From contig CAMTMX010000019.1 of assembly GCA_947073495.1 (NCBI GenBank), positions 1-43,033 on the forward strand: a DNA stretch of 43,033 bases, in the 5' to 3' direction. Shown in pieces: positions 41,653-43,033 of this stretch. Under the pieces are notes generated by a model. That model was not told where the DNA came from. It ran no database searches and saw nothing but the letters and a program-made list of their open reading frames with translations. Within the stretch, counting starts at the first letter, position 1. Every line of letters starts with the position of its first letter. This DNA is from an uncultured Porphyromonadaceae bacterium (GTDB lineage Bacteria; Bacteroidota; Bacteroidia; Bacteroidales; Muribaculaceae). The translations under genes and the position numbers were made by a program.

Positions 41653-41711
41653 CGTTGTTTTTAAGAAAACAATAGCAACTATTATTCTTATATTCACTAA
41701 AAAACTGAATA

Positions 41712-42941
41712 ATGAAATTTAAATTTATTTATGCCCTTGCAATCGCGGGCGCTCTTTCCACATTCTCATCATGTAGCAATGATGATGATCCCGCTCCGGG
41801 AAGTTCTTTGGAACAAAAAACCTATAGCAGCAATGACGGTCTTACACTCAATTTGAATGGTGCTCCTCTTATCGGTAAAACTGCAACTTTCACCCCCGGC
41901 ACTGACGGCAAGGCAACTGTAACCCTCGCTGGTGAACCGCTCGATATTTCCCAAATTATGGGCATGATCACAAGAGCCGATGACGAGATAGCTGCAACGC
42001 TCCCTACAGCCGGTGTCCTTCCGGGGTCTCCTTCCGTATCTATCCCGGTTGAACTGAACGGAGATGCAAACAATTGCTCTTTCCAGGGAACAAACGAGAC
42101 TGAATACTGCACTTATTCATATTCCGGATCTGTAACAGCCGACAATTTTGAGTTTAACCTCTCAGACGTAAAACTCAAAAACACTTCTCTCGTCGGGTCC
42201 TGGACTGTGCCTGCACTTGACGACAGCTTTTATAATGTCGGCAGAGTGAATTGGAAATCAGGGAAAGGCATAGATCTTTCTGGGTCCGGGACAGAGTCTC
42301 CTATCGAAAACGTTGTAGCTCTTATCTTTGCATTCACAAATATTCAGTATGAAGGAGAATCGGTTCCCGTGCTTGAAATGCTCTCAGAAATTCTTCAGAA
42401 CGTTACTTTCAAAGAAGACGGCACCCTGACTGCTGAATATGTTGACACAGAAACATGGGAGACAACAACTGCACCTGCAGGGATAGCACAGTATGTAATC
42501 ACATCCGAAGGTAATATCCGCCTTTATCTCAATCCAATGGCAATAATAGCCAACACTTTGGCATCTGTCAGAAGTAGGTCTTCCCGTGCCATTGATTTCA
42601 ACTCTATTGTAGGAGATCTCCTGACTCAACTCATTCCGATGCTTTCTAACGGCATCCCACTGAAATACGGAAGCGCAATCGCTGACAACGAAGGGAATCT
42701 GAATGAAGATTCAAATGTGAAAAGTTTCTACCTTGACACAGACACTCTCCTTCCGATCCTTAAAGCGATAGCTCCTATTTTCGAGGATAAGGATTTTATT
42801 AATAGTATAGTAGAGGAAGCTGCAAAAGATCCTGTCATGGGAGGCATGGCGGGTACGATTCTTCCCAATGCCCTAAAAACTCTTCCTGAGGTGATTGAAA
42901 AGACTACCAAAGTTGAGATCGGCATCAACCTCCAGAAATAA
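41712..42941 (+). CDS. DUF4925-like surface lipoprotein
   Basis: 409 aa. Signal ends at Cys21 (SSC); the mature start C-S-N-D-D-D-P resembles the Bacteroidetes surface-export signal (Cys-Ser followed by acidic residues). The body begins KTYSSNDGLTLNLNGAPLIGKTATF, which I read as DUF4925-type. It continues with small beta strands, and the C-terminal half is helical (LLPILKAIAPIFEDKDFINSIVEEAAKD). No catalytic motif. Single gene with its own promoter and terminator. Confidence 0.75.
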   Translation: MKFKFIYALAIAGALSTFSSCSNDDDPAPGSSLEQKTYSSNDGLTLNLNGAPLIGKTATFTPGTDGKATVTLAGEPLDISQIMGMITRADDEIAATLPTAGVLPGSPSVSIPVELNGDANNCSFQGTNETEYCTYSYSGSVTADNFEFNLSDVKLKNTSLVGSWTVPALDDSFYNVGRVNWKSGKGIDLSGSGTESPIENVVALIFAFTNIQYEGESVPVLEMLSEILQNVTFKEDGTLTAEYVDTETWETTTAPAGIAQYVITSEGNIRLYLNPMAIIANTLASVRSRSSRAIDFNSIVGDLLTQLIPMLSNGIPLKYGSAIADNEGNLNEDSNVKSFYLDTDTLLPILKAIAPIFEDKDFINSIVEEAAKDPVMGGMAGTILPNALKTLPEVIEKTTKVEIGINLQK

Positions 42942-42964
42942 TATTTTCTTTAAATCATAAATCG

Positions 42965-43006
42965 AGTAGGAGGTAAACACTAATCATAGAGTGTTTATCT
43001 CCTACT
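42965..43006 (+). terminator. Intrinsic terminator after the last gene
   Basis: 17-bp stem (42965-42981 with 42990-43006, one G-T pair), 8-base loop, then a short TTT. Confidence 0.75.
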
Positions 43007-43033
43007 TTCGTGTTTACCGACCTCTCACACCAC

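Overview
The window looks like chromosomal DNA of a gut-type Bacteroidales bacterium, probably Muribaculaceae-like (the family assignment is inference). Three things point there: lipoproteins of the DUF4493 and PCMD families; Bacteroidetes promoters (TTTG, about 20 bp, TAnnTTTG) in front of many genes; and almost no Shine-Dalgarno sequences. No rRNA, tRNA, prophage or CRISPR array was seen.

Region 1 (1-12.3 kb) is accessory and reads leftward. Two tandem outer-membrane barrel genes are followed by three DUF4493 lipoprotein genes in an operon. Downstream lie a REP-associated (RAYT/Y1 HUH) transposase-like gene beside a 30-bp inverted repeat, and a fourth, PCMD-type lipoprotein. This looks like a cell-surface assembly of undefined function. 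A small second version (PCMD lipoprotein plus barrel) lies at 39.5-41.5 kb.

Region 2 (12.4-17.2 kb, leftward) holds a fused ATPase-DUF4435 protein resembling a single-gene PARIS/OLD-like system, a glycogen branching enzyme with a histone-like lysine-rich tail, and a secreted DUF4923 protein whose start codon overlaps the branching enzyme stop.

Region 3 (17.4-27.6 kb, mostly rightward) is housekeeping: ribE-cmk-ispH-tadA; an ADP-ribosylglycohydrolase-like gene with menA; dnaB; two tandem tiny membrane proteins (the second only 49 aa); rpmH (leftward); and efp-glycosyltransferase-radC.

Region 4 (27.6-43 kb) holds gpmI-ushA-nagZ (leftward), rplS, rsgA, a winged-helix protein, a TonB C-terminal protein, a PorQ-like protein, typA-folP-cdaA (leftward), the second PCMD/barrel pair and a DUF4925-like lipoprotein.

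The most unusual non-coding signal is a set of intergenic inverted repeats built from 7-bp units. It is clearest between ribE and cmk (7 heptamers, then 18 complementary-type heptamers running up to the cmk start codon) and between typA and folP. More degenerate examples lie at 10.15 kb and 15.3-15.5 kb. Other points of note are two genes whose -7 promoter box sits exactly four bases before the ATG (possible leaderless mRNAs), a 163-bp imperfect palindrome before ribE, and an SSB-like tail on DnaB.
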